Assembly (NCBI RefSeq): GCF_900110645.1 | Contig: NZ_FOFB01000024.1 | Coordinates: 28,717 to 92,716, forward strand | Origin: Neolewinella agarilytica | GTDB lineage: Bacteria > Bacteroidota > Bacteroidia > Chitinophagales > Saprospiraceae | DNA: 64,000 nt | Reading direction: 5' to 3' | In this document: positions 53,891 to 61,158 of the stretch, piece by piece | Position numbering within the stretch: position 1 is the stretch's first letter | Layout of the letters: every line of letters begins with the position of its first letter | Program-made: the position numbers and the translations under genes | The notes under the pieces: model-generated | What the model saw: the letters and a program-made list of their open reading frames with translations, nothing else | What the model was told of the DNA's origin: nothing | Databases searched by the model: none

Positions 53891-54630
53891 TAATATCCCA
53901 CCTCTTCCGCCGCCGCCTCATCCAGGAACCAGTGCAGCTTACCACTCGTAGGTTGGATGTGGGCTACGGGGTAAACTTCCGCTCCATGCTCTTTATTAAG
54001 GATCTGTGCCACACGTTGGGTCTTACCGCTGCCGGTGACCAGGAAGGCAATTTCGTCGGAAGCATTGAGTACGGGGCCCGTCATCGTTACGCGCTTTTGC
54101 CCGCTTTCCGGGTGAGTAGCTACGGCGCAGATACGATCATCAGTAAGCAGCTCTTTCATGTTGGCGGGGAAGATGGAGGCCGTGTGGCCGTCTCCGCCCA
54201 TCCCGAGCATATTGAGATCTAAAATGGGTAAGCCGTCGGAGTTGGCAGGCAGTAGTTTTATCATCAACTCGCCGTAGGCAATAGCTGCATCTTCCGGGCT
54301 GAGTTCCGTATTGACGGCGTGCACCTGGCTGGGAACGACCGGCACGTGATCAAAGAGGAGTTTCTGCACTTCGCCATAGTTGCTTTCCGGATCGTCGTGG
54401 GGCACACAGCGCTCATCTCCCCAGAAGAAGTGGATGCGCTGCCAGTCGATTTTGTCCTTGTACTCCTCCACGAGAAGTTTGAACAAAAGCTTTGGGGTAC
54501 TTCCACCGGACAGGGCCCAAAAGAAAGGGCCGTTCGGTTTTTCGGCCATTCGCTTTACGAGGTGGTCGGCAAAAGCGCGGGCAACGGCGGGGCCGTCAGG
54601 GAGTACGTGAAAGGAAGGAGTGGTAGACAT
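53890..54630 (-). CDS. pgl: 6-phosphogluconolactonase
   Basis: A 246-aa DevB/SOL-type lactonase of the oxidative pentose phosphate pathway: FFWALSGGSTPKLLFKLL, FFWGDERCVPHDDPESNYG, LGMGGDGHTASIFP, TGSGKTQRVAQIL. Length and motifs are normal. The usual neighbour glucose-6-phosphate dehydrogenase is not present here. Confidence 0.95.
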   Translation of the reverse strand: MSTTPSFHVLPDGPAVARAFADHLVKRMAEKPNGPFFWALSGGSTPKLLFKLLVEEYKDKIDWQRIHFFWGDERCVPHDDPESNYGEVQKLLFDHVPVVPSQVHAVNTELSPEDAAIAYGELMIKLLPANSDGLPILDLNMLGMGGDGHTASIFPANMKELLTDDRICAVATHPESGQKRVTMTGPVLNASDEIAFLVTGSGKTQRVAQILNKEHGAEVYPVAHIQPTSGKLHWFLDEAAAEEVGY

Positions 54631-54647
54631 GAGTTTGTGTTTGTATC

Positions 54648-54695
54648 GCCGGCTGAAGCCGGCGGAAGATGTTTTCCGCCGACTTCAGTCGGCGG
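54648..54695. repeat. CGCCGACTGAAGTCGGCG-type repeat pair
   Basis: Two self-complementary 18-bp units (54648-54665 and 54678-54695) that can also pair with each other. Located between gatA and pgl. Same family as 46541-46602. Confidence 0.75.
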
Positions 54696-54704
54696 TGCAA
54701 GGCA

Positions 54705-56123
54705 TCAAAGCCCCCGGACGAAATCTAATAGCTTACCTTCTTCCCACTGGTCAGCCATCAGCTGATAGCCGACCGGCAGGTGGCCGTCGGTAGCGACCGG
54801 GATGGCCACGGCGGGCAAGCCCGCCAGGTTCGCCATCACCGTATAGATATCAGCCAGGTAGTTGGCTACGGGGTCATCAACCTGTTCACCAACGGGCCAG
54901 GGCAGGCTGGGGCTGACGGGCATGAGGATGAAGTCGTGTACATCGAGAATGCCCTGCAACTGATCGCGGATCAACCGGCGGACTTTCTGCGCCTTGCCGT
55001 AGTAAGCATCATAATAGCCGCTGCTGAGCACGAAGGTGCCGAGCAAAATTCGCCGTTGTACCTCGGTGCCAAAGCCTTCGGAACGGCTTTTGGTGTAGGT
55101 CTCGGTTAAGTCACTCGCCTCCGGGCTGCGATAGCCGTAACGCATGCCGTCGAATCGGCTAAGGTTACTGCTGGCCTCAGCGGTAGTGAGCACGTAGTAA
55201 GTAGGTACGACGTAGTCGAAGTAATTAAAGGAAACAGGTACGAGCTTATGCCCGGCCGCTTCGAGATCCTGAATGGCCTTAGCCGTGGCGGCCCGGATGG
55301 CGGGGTCGATGGCGTCGCTGTTGAGCGTCTCCTCGAAGTAGGCGATGCTTTGGGGAGATCTTACTACGTCAGACTTACTGTAAAGCGGCACAGCTTTGTT
55401 GGGGGCCGTAGCGTCGAAAGCATCAGAGCCGGCGCTGATTTCCAGAGCGAGGGCGATGTCCTGGGGCTGTCGACTCAGGTAGCCGATCTGGTCAAAAGAG
55501 GAGCCGTAGGCGATGAGGCCGTGGCGGCTGATGCGGCCGTAGGTCGGCTTAAAACCGTAGAGCCCGCAAAAAGAAGCCGGCTGGCGGACGGAGCCGCCGG
55601 TGCTGGAGCCCATCGCCAGCAGGCAGGTGCCTGCCTGTACGGAGACCGCTGCTCCGCCCGAGCTGCCGCCGGGAACGCGGGCCGGATCGGCCGCATTGCG
55701 CGTCGGGCCGTAGTGGCTGTTTTCGTTGCCGGAGCCCATGGCGAACTCGTCGCAGTTGGTCCGGCCAATGACGATGGCGTCTTCGTCGAGCAGTCGTTGC
55801 AGTGCGGTAGCGGTGTAGGGCGCTACGAAGTCTTCCAGCATCCGGGAGCCGGCACTTACCCCATGGCCTGCGTAGCAGACTACGTCTTTGATGCTAAGGA
55901 CTACCCCCGCTAATTTACCCATCCTTGCACCCTGCGTCCGCGCCTCATCCTGTCGCGTAGCCTCCCGCAAGGCATCCTCCCCATAGACATCCACGTAGAT
56001 ATTCAGGTGACGTTCTTCTTCAATCCGATTCAGGTAGTGGCGCACGATTTGTACGGTCGTCACGGAACCGGCCTCGATGGCCGATTGGGTAGCTTTTATG
56101 GACGTTAGGTCTGCAATGCTCAT
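54705..56123 (-). CDS. gatA: Asp/Glu-tRNA amidotransferase subunit A
   Basis: A 472-aa amidase converting Glu-tRNA(Gln) or Asp-tRNA(Asn) to the amide form with GatB and GatC. Catalytic Lys79 in LSIKDVV, the Ser pair in RVPGGSSGGAAVSVQAG, and the following GSSTGGSVRQPASFCG are all present. ATG at 56123 is chosen because an excellent TACCTTTG -7 box ends 4 nt before it. gatB and gatC are not adjacent. Residues 61-66 (ARTQGA) are encoded by a dispersed motif copy in a variable loop. Confidence 0.94.
   Translation of the reverse strand: MSIADLTSIKATQSAIEAGSVTTVQIVRHYLNRIEEERHLNIYVDVYGEDALREATRQDEARTQGARMGKLAGVVLSIKDVVCYAGHGVSAGSRMLEDFVAPYTATALQRLLDEDAIVIGRTNCDEFAMGSGNENSHYGPTRNAADPARVPGGSSGGAAVSVQAGTCLLAMGSSTGGSVRQPASFCGLYGFKPTYGRISRHGLIAYGSSFDQIGYLSRQPQDIALALEISAGSDAFDATAPNKAVPLYSKSDVVRSPQSIAYFEETLNSDAIDPAIRAATAKAIQDLEAAGHKLVPVSFNYFDYVVPTYYVLTTAEASSNLSRFDGMRYGYRSPEASDLTETYTKSRSEGFGTEVQRRILLGTFVLSSGYYDAYYGKAQKVRRLIRDQLQGILDVHDFILMPVSPSLPWPVGEQVDDPVANYLADIYTVMANLAGLPAVAIPVATDGHLPVGYQLMADQWEEGKLLDFVRGL
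55925..55944 (+). repeat. Dispersed 20-bp motif, copy 14 (in CDS)
   Basis: TTGCACCCTGCGTCCGCGCC, antisense in gatA, encoding A-R-T-Q-G-A, nearly the same peptide as the rlmI copy. Confidence 0.8.
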
Positions 56124-56127
56124 GGGG

Positions 56128-56135
56128 CAAAGGTA
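56128..56135 (-). promoter_or_regulatory. gatA -7 box
   Basis: TACCTTTG on the minus strand, exact TAnnTTTG, separated from the gatA ATG by only CCCC. This predicts a leaderless transcript. Confidence 0.55.
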
Positions 56136-56202
56136 AAACACAAGGCGCGGGAAAATGGGTGGGGTTTAGCGGATTTTACGATTCCTTTTAGCCGACTGAA
56201 GT

Positions 56203-56276
56203 CGGTGCTGTGTTACGAAGCTCTTCGAGCTAATTTTACGTGACGGCAGCTCGAAGAGCTTCGTAACACAGCACCG
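56203..56276. repeat. Perfect 29-bp inverted repeat between MATE and gatA
   Basis: Arms 56203-56231 and 56248-56276 are perfectly complementary with a 16-bp centre. An AGCCGACTGAAGTCGG half-unit of the GACTGAAGTC family adjoins the left arm. The near-perfect arms imply a recent or maintained element. Confidence 0.85.
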
Positions 56277-56318
56277 GTTTTAACCGGAAATGATTGCGCA
56301 GGAAATAGGTCAATTTGT

Positions 56319-57629
56319 TCATGACAGGCCTTTCCAACGCCACCAAAATCCCATCATCCCGGCCCGCATGACCATAAAAAAGGTCAGGCAGCCCCACAAT
56401 CCCCAGTTGCCGTAATGCTGACCGATGGCGTAATAGGACAGCAAATAAGCGGCAAATGCCAGCAGCATCGTTTGCCGCATGGCGCGGGAAGCGGTGAGGC
56501 CGATGAAGATGCCATCGAGCAGGTAGCAGGGTGTGGCGAGCAGACAAAACAGTACGATGACCGGCAAAAAGCGGGAAGCTGCCGCAAGGGTTTCCGGGGC
56601 GCTGGACGCAGGTGCAAAGAGGGGTAAAATAGCCGTGTTGCCCAGCCCGTAAACCAGTGCGTAGACGCCGGCCAGGCCCATGCCCCAGGCGAAGATCAGC
56701 CTGATGGCCCGGCGCAGCGCGCCGGCGTCACCCGCTCCCTGATACCTGCCCACCAGACTCTCAGCGGCGAAGGCGAAGCCATCCACCCCGTAACTGAGCC
56801 AGTTAACGAGCTGCAGCAGGATGACGTTGGCCGCCACGACGGAAGTACCTACGTCCAGGGCATTCGCCCGGTTGTAGAAGAAGGCGAAGCTCAGCGTCAG
56901 GCAGACCGTGCGGATGAAAATATCCCGGTTGATGCGGATGAAATCGCTCAGGGCCGGGGCGTCCGCAGAAGCAGTTTGCCCGGTATCAGACGCTTCTTCG
57001 CGGGTCTTGACCAGTTCCCGCCAGAGGAAGCCCGCTCCGCAAAGGACGCCCAAATACTGCGCACCAACGGTGCCCCAGGCAACCCCCTCAATGCCCCACT
57101 CCAGCTGCTGGACCAGGTAATAGCTCAAAGCGGCATTTGCAACGTTGATAATCAGGGTTAGCAGCAACGGGAAGGTCGCGTTCTGCCGCCCGAAGAACCA
57201 GCCGAAGAGCACCATTTGCAGCAGCGCCGCGGGCGCTGCCCATAGCCGGATGTAGAAGTATTGATCGACCATGCCGACTTGCCCTTCGCGTAGGTTGAGG
57301 AGGAAGTGGGTCAGCTCCGCCAGCGGGTATTGTAAGAGTAGCAGCCCGACGGCGATGATGGCGGCCAGCGCCGCTGCGCGGCGCAGGGTGGCGAGCTGAC
57401 CGGCTACGTCTTCCCGGCCGAAGGCCTGAGCGGTGATGCCGGTAGTGCTCATCCGCAGGAAGCCGAAGTTCCAGTAGACAAAGTTGAAGGCCATACTGCC
57501 GAGCCCTACGGCGGCGATGTGTGCCCCGCTCAGCCCACCCATCAGAATCGTATCATAGCTAGACAGCAGCGGAACCGACAGGTTGCTGAGGATGTTGGGG
57601 ATGGCGAGGCGGAGGATTTGGCGGTTCAT
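56319..57629 (-). CDS. MATE-family efflux transporter (DinF type)
   Basis: A 436-aa protein with about 12 transmembrane helices: N-terminal LAIPNILSNLSVPLLSSYDTILMGGLSG, GITAQAFGRED, and a second half beginning RDIFIRTVCLTLSFAFF with VNWLSYGVDGFAFAAESLVGRY. It exports drugs or metabolites using Na+ or H+. ATG at 57629 (MNRQILRLAIP) fits the family start. A dispersed motif copy encodes APASSAP in a loop. Confidence 0.9.
   Translation of the reverse strand: MNRQILRLAIPNILSNLSVPLLSSYDTILMGGLSGAHIAAVGLGSMAFNFVYWNFGFLRMSTTGITAQAFGREDVAGQLATLRRAAALAAIIAVGLLLLQYPLAELTHFLLNLREGQVGMVDQYFYIRLWAAPAALLQMVLFGWFFGRQNATFPLLLTLIINVANAALSYYLVQQLEWGIEGVAWGTVGAQYLGVLCGAGFLWRELVKTREEASDTGQTASADAPALSDFIRINRDIFIRTVCLTLSFAFFYNRANALDVGTSVVAANVILLQLVNWLSYGVDGFAFAAESLVGRYQGAGDAGALRRAIRLIFAWGMGLAGVYALVYGLGNTAILPLFAPASSAPETLAAASRFLPVIVLFCLLATPCYLLDGIFIGLTASRAMRQTMLLAFAAYLLSYYAIGQHYGNWGLWGCLTFFMVMRAGMMGFWWRWKGLS
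56598..56617 (-). repeat. Dispersed 20-bp motif, copy 15 (in CDS)
   Basis: Minus strand TTGCACCTGCGTCCAGCGCC, sense in the MATE gene, encoding A-P-A-S-S-A-P; one inserted A relative to consensus. Confidence 0.7.
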
Positions 57630-57744
57630 GGGGGGGGGAAGAAGTCTTATCACTTGCTTCTTTGGATTTCAGACAACACACTTTATCGCGTTTTCCCTAG
57701 CCGGCAAGCCCACTCAATAAGCACTCGAAGTGATGAATAGGAGT

Positions 57745-58203
57745 CTACGACTTCTTCGAGTCTATGTTCTCAATAAGCAGGACCTCAAAATAATTACCCT
57801 GGAGATGGTCAAAGTCCCTGTCTGAGGTTAATAATGTTGAATTTGTAATTTTTGTAGTCGCTGCAATCCAGAGATCGTTTTTACCCATATTTCTGGCAGA
57901 AAAACTAGAAGGCTGATCTAACTTCCCTTGACTAAAGGCATCTATCTCAGCGTAAGCATCCAATAATTCGCCGTAGGTAATTTCAATTACAGCAAGCCTG
58001 CCCAAGATTTTTTCAACGATTTTTATTCTCTTGTCACCCCACTTGTTCTTTTGGGCTAAGGCTTTTATTTCCGCAACCGTGACGATTGAAATTATCGCTG
58101 TGTTATCACTTGCAAAAGGGCCATAAGTTGTTTCAATTAGTTCTTTCGTGGGGCCATCCTTTAGATAAAAAAGAATGATGTTGGTATCCAGTACTTAGTT
58201 CAT
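57745..58203 (-). pseudogene. VapC-type PIN toxin interrupted at codon 3
   Basis: The minus strand holds a full PIN domain: VLDTNIILFYL (first Asp), VTVAEIKAL (Glu), KNDLWIAAT (Asp), TSDRDFDHL (Asp), so all four acidic residues remain. The expected ATG overlaps the antitoxin stop as ATGA, but the third codon is TAA (58195-58197): M-N-stop-V-L-D-T-N, where relatives have Tyr or Lys. No ATG/GTG/TTG lies between this stop and the conserved strand. The first later start would remove the active site. Probably a recently silenced toxin, or initiation is non-canonical. Confidence 0.8.
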
Positions 58204-58493
58204 GAATTTAGTGCTTCCAGTAATTCATCAATAGATTCCTGGACGTCGGCTTCTCTGATTAGCTGATCAAGTTCGCCTTCTTCAAATGGACGATACTCCT
58301 GTTCTTTTTTCACTTCATCAAGATCAAATTTCTTTCGCTTTATGTCAGCATATGTCACGAATGGAAAGGGCTTTTCAGTGACCAAGTCAGCCTTTAAGCC
58401 CACAAGTGAATCGGTCAGCTGGTCAATAACCTCTTCGTTATTAAGACCTAGTATCAGCTGAATGATGCTTATTTTCTTAGCTTCCAGAGTCAT
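58200..58493 (-). CDS. Antitoxin of the PIN-toxin pair
   Basis: A 97-aa helical protein, acidic at its C-terminal half (FEEGELDQLIREADVQESIDELLEAL), of the type preceding PIN toxins in Bacteroidota. No DNA-binding fold was recognised with certainty. It overlaps the toxin start by ATGA, so the pair is translationally coupled. It remains intact although the toxin frame is interrupted. Confidence 0.65.
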   Translation of the reverse strand: MTLEAKKISIIQLILGLNNEEVIDQLTDSLVGLKADLVTEKPFPFVTYADIKRKKFDLDEVKKEQEYRPFEEGELDQLIREADVQESIDELLEALNS

Positions 58494-58531
58494 TGTTCGG
58501 CTATTTTAGCTTATCTAAAGGTAGGGAACGT

Positions 58532-59140
58532 TTAATGGTTTTGGTTGGTTGCAGAATCCATCAAGAGAAGATTTTTTCCCAGACACCCGCCTTGCCGACC
58601 TTTATTCCGCCACTGAATCCAATACTCCTGAAGATTTTCTTTGGTCCTTTTCAGGTCACTGATGTCGAGTTCGTCTCCTGTCATTAAGGCGGGCGCCAGC
58701 TGCTTTTTCCGCTTTTGTAACTCAGGTGCGTGGTTCCAGCCGCCTACATGATCAAAGGAAGTGTACGCTTCGCATTTTGAGTTGACGCGAAGGAAGGGAA
58801 TCTTTAAGTAATAGGTTACCTCGCCACTACCCATTCCTTCGGTTGACATCGTGATGCCGGCAAAATCGACTTTTGAATATTGCTTCTTGTCATACAGCTC
58901 CTTCAATTTATCTCCTACGGCTGCGGACATCTTGTTGGAGAACTGGTGGGCGACGTCTGACCCGTTAATGAATTCGGGGCCGGTGTAGGTGCCTTGACAG
59001 GAGGTGTTGGTGCAGGTTATTTGATTACTATTGTTAGTAAATTCTTTTGCGCTGCTGATTTCACCACAGGAACCTAAGATTAGAGTACCAAAAAAGAACA
59101 CAATAAGGTAGGTAGGCAAAATTGAGCGTATTAGTTTCAT
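58532..59140 (-). CDS. Lipoprotein of unknown function
   Basis: A 202-aa protein with lipobox LILGSC (Cys25). The mature part has a Cys pair in CTNTSCQGTYTG, a helical KMSAAVGDKLKELYDKKQYSKV stretch and two later Cys (KCEAYTSF, GGCLGKN). No family was recognised. It is A/T-rich and sits in the accessory island between the MATE and DUF819 genes. Confidence 0.55.
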   Translation of the reverse strand: MKLIRSILPTYLIVFFFGTLILGSCGEISSAKEFTNNSNQITCTNTSCQGTYTGPEFINGSDVAHQFSNKMSAAVGDKLKELYDKKQYSKVDFAGITMSTEGMGSGEVTYYLKIPFLRVNSKCEAYTSFDHVGGWNHAPELQKRKKQLAPALMTGDELDISDLKRTKENLQEYWIQWRNKGRQGGCLGKNLLLMDSATNQNH

Positions 59141-59174
59141 TCACTGAGTTCTTTCTGAGTTAGTTGTGCTTTAC

Positions 59175-59417
59175 CTATCGCCATACACTGTTCAATGTTT
59201 TTTTGGTTCCACTTTTTCTTTTGTCGTTGCTGTTATTATTAATGGCTAAGTAGTGGGTACATTTCTCAATTGCGTATAAATCTCTAGAATCGTCATCTTC
59301 AAAACCGCCAATGATCTTCCAGCCACTTACTTTGGTCCTGTATTTATCGGGTAAATATCTGGGGTGTTCACCAAGTATAGTAGATATCGGTTGAAACGGG
59401 TACCTCGCAACCCACAC
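59175..59417 (-). CDS. Possible 80-aa hypothetical protein
   Basis: An open frame ending 34 bp upstream of the lipoprotein start, with an ATG 8 bp after the end of the DUF819 gene. Composition is plausible (KVSGWKIIGGFEDDDSRDLYAIEKC) but no family or signal peptide is seen. It could be the remains of a longer gene whose 5' part was lost at the island edge. Confidence 0.3.
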   Translation of the reverse strand: MWVARYPFQPISTILGEHPRYLPDKYRTKVSGWKIIGGFEDDDSRDLYAIEKCTHYLAINNNSNDKRKSGTKKTLNSVWR

Positions 59418-59424
59418 CGGTGTG

Positions 59425-60798
59425 TCAACTCGCCACCTCCATCAAATAAGCACAAACCAGCGCTCCGTAGGTACCCAGTGCATAGCCGATAACGGCCATG
59501 ATGGCGCCTACGGGTGCCAATGAAGGGCTGAAGGCAGAAGCGACGACGGGAGCGGAGGCGGCACCGCCTACATTGGCCTGGCTACCCACGGCGACGTAGA
59601 AGAAGGGCGCTTTGATGAGCCAGGCGACGAAGAGCAGGATCGTCACGTGAATGATCATCCAGATGAGGCCGATGGCGAAGAGGCCGAGGTTGGAGAAAAT
59701 GTCTCCGATGTTCATCTGCATACCGATGGTGGCCACGAGGATGTAGATGCAGACGGAGCCCCAGCGGCTGGCACCTACACCCTCCAGCTTACGGATGGGG
59801 GTGAAGCTGAAAAGAAAACCAACCGTGGTAGCGATAACTACGAGCCAAAAGAACCCGCTCTTGAGGGTGGTGAGTCGCCAGGCTTCCAGTGTCTCGGAGA
59901 ACTGACTGAAGAAGGGTGCGAGGAAATCCGCGCCCCAGTGGGCAAGAGCTACGCCGCCGAAGGCCACACCAATCATCTGGAAGGTAGACAGGCTGGTGGG
60001 CTCCCGCTTGACGGAAGCGGCGTAGGCCTCCACTTTTTCTTTGAGGTCGGTGATGGCGGAGTTGTCGGCTTTGAGGAGTCGGTCGATCTTGTCGGCCCGG
60101 CCCGCGCCAAAGAGCAGGAAGCCTAGCCAGATGTTGGCGACGAGTACATCGACGATGATCATCTGTCCGAAGATGCCGGTTGGCACCTCGAAGATTTCCT
60201 TCATGGCGGCCTGGTTGGCGCCGCCGCCGATCCAGCTTCCGGCGATGGTGGAAAGGCCGCGCCAGAGCTCGTCCGGGTTCAGCCCGATGAGGTTCGGGAA
60301 GAGGTAAGTGATGATGAGCAACGCAATGGGCCCACCGATGACGATGCTGAAGGTTGCCGCCAGGAACATGACGATGGCCCGGTAGCCGAGGTTCCAGATG
60401 CCCTTGAGGTCGATGTTAAGGCAAAGCAGGATCAAACTGGCCGGCAGCAGGTAGCGGCTGGCCATGAAGTAGAGATTGCTGTGGCCTTTGTAGGAGCTGT
60501 AGTCGGCAATGCTCAATCCCTGCGCTTCGATGTATTGATTGATCTCGCCGAAGCTCATGCCATCGAGACTGCTGAGTCCGATTTCGCCGGCCAGGGCGGG
60601 TTGGTACCAGTCATAGGCGATCAGGCCCAGCGGCCAATGCAGCAGTGCGGGTACGAAATAGCACAGTAGCAGCGTAGGCACGTAGGTGTAAAAGCGTTTC
60701 CAGAAAGGGTGCTCGCTGTTGGAGGTCGTGAAGATCGCGGCCAGCACGACCATGAGGAGGCCGAAGACGATGGCATCGTTGGTGAAAAAAGGTTCCAT
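59425..60798 (-). CDS. DUF819-family integral membrane protein
   Basis: A 457-aa protein with about 11 transmembrane helices. Family marks are the N-terminal FTNDAIVFGLLMVVLAAIFTTSNS, GSWIGGGANQAAMKEIF and the C-terminal FYVAVGSQANVGGAASAPVVASAF. A transporter is likely from the topology, but no substrate is known for the family. Confidence 0.85.
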   Translation of the reverse strand: MEPFFTNDAIVFGLLMVVLAAIFTTSNSEHPFWKRFYTYVPTLLLCYFVPALLHWPLGLIAYDWYQPALAGEIGLSSLDGMSFGEINQYIEAQGLSIADYSSYKGHSNLYFMASRYLLPASLILLCLNIDLKGIWNLGYRAIVMFLAATFSIVIGGPIALLIITYLFPNLIGLNPDELWRGLSTIAGSWIGGGANQAAMKEIFEVPTGIFGQMIIVDVLVANIWLGFLLFGAGRADKIDRLLKADNSAITDLKEKVEAYAASVKREPTSLSTFQMIGVAFGGVALAHWGADFLAPFFSQFSETLEAWRLTTLKSGFFWLVVIATTVGFLFSFTPIRKLEGVGASRWGSVCIYILVATIGMQMNIGDIFSNLGLFAIGLIWMIIHVTILLFVAWLIKAPFFYVAVGSQANVGGAASAPVVASAFSPSLAPVGAIMAVIGYALGTYGALVCAYLMEVAS

Positions 60799-61158
60799 GG
60801 GGGGGAAGATAAGGGAGAGGATTCTCGATTCTCGATTCTTGGTTCTCGATTTTTGATTTTGGGGAGCCCAGCAACTAAAAAACTGGGTTAAGCCCGATAG
60901 AAGGAAGCTATATTTCCGTTTTGAATTAGGTCCGTTGTTGATCAGACTAGCGAGAACTTAGTGGTATTCTCATTTTTACGAGCTGTTTGTAGGATAGCTG
61001 CTTCGCAGCATTTTTTCGGACCAGAGGTCCTCAACCGATAACTGTCCTCAATTTGTGAGGTCTTAGTTTAGAGTGGGTAGGATCTTGCTATTGAGGCATT
61101 CATGGCACCTGCGCACCGTCGCCCCTTAAATCCGGCCTCCGGCGTATCTTGTCCCCGT
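60799..61158. other. Intergenic with simple repeats
   Basis: About 360 bp. It contains a degenerate tandem of GATTCTC (60820-60860), a GCTGCTTCGCAGC stem followed by T's (about 60998-61016, terminator-like and similar to the cores at 14212-14500), and a degenerate dispersed motif at 61105-61125. No gene recognised. Confidence 0.5.
61105..61125 (+). repeat. Dispersed motif, degenerate copy
   Basis: GCACCTGCGCACCGTCGCCCC followed by TTAAA, matching the consensus with two inserted bases. Just upstream of the secreted unknown. Confidence 0.4.
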
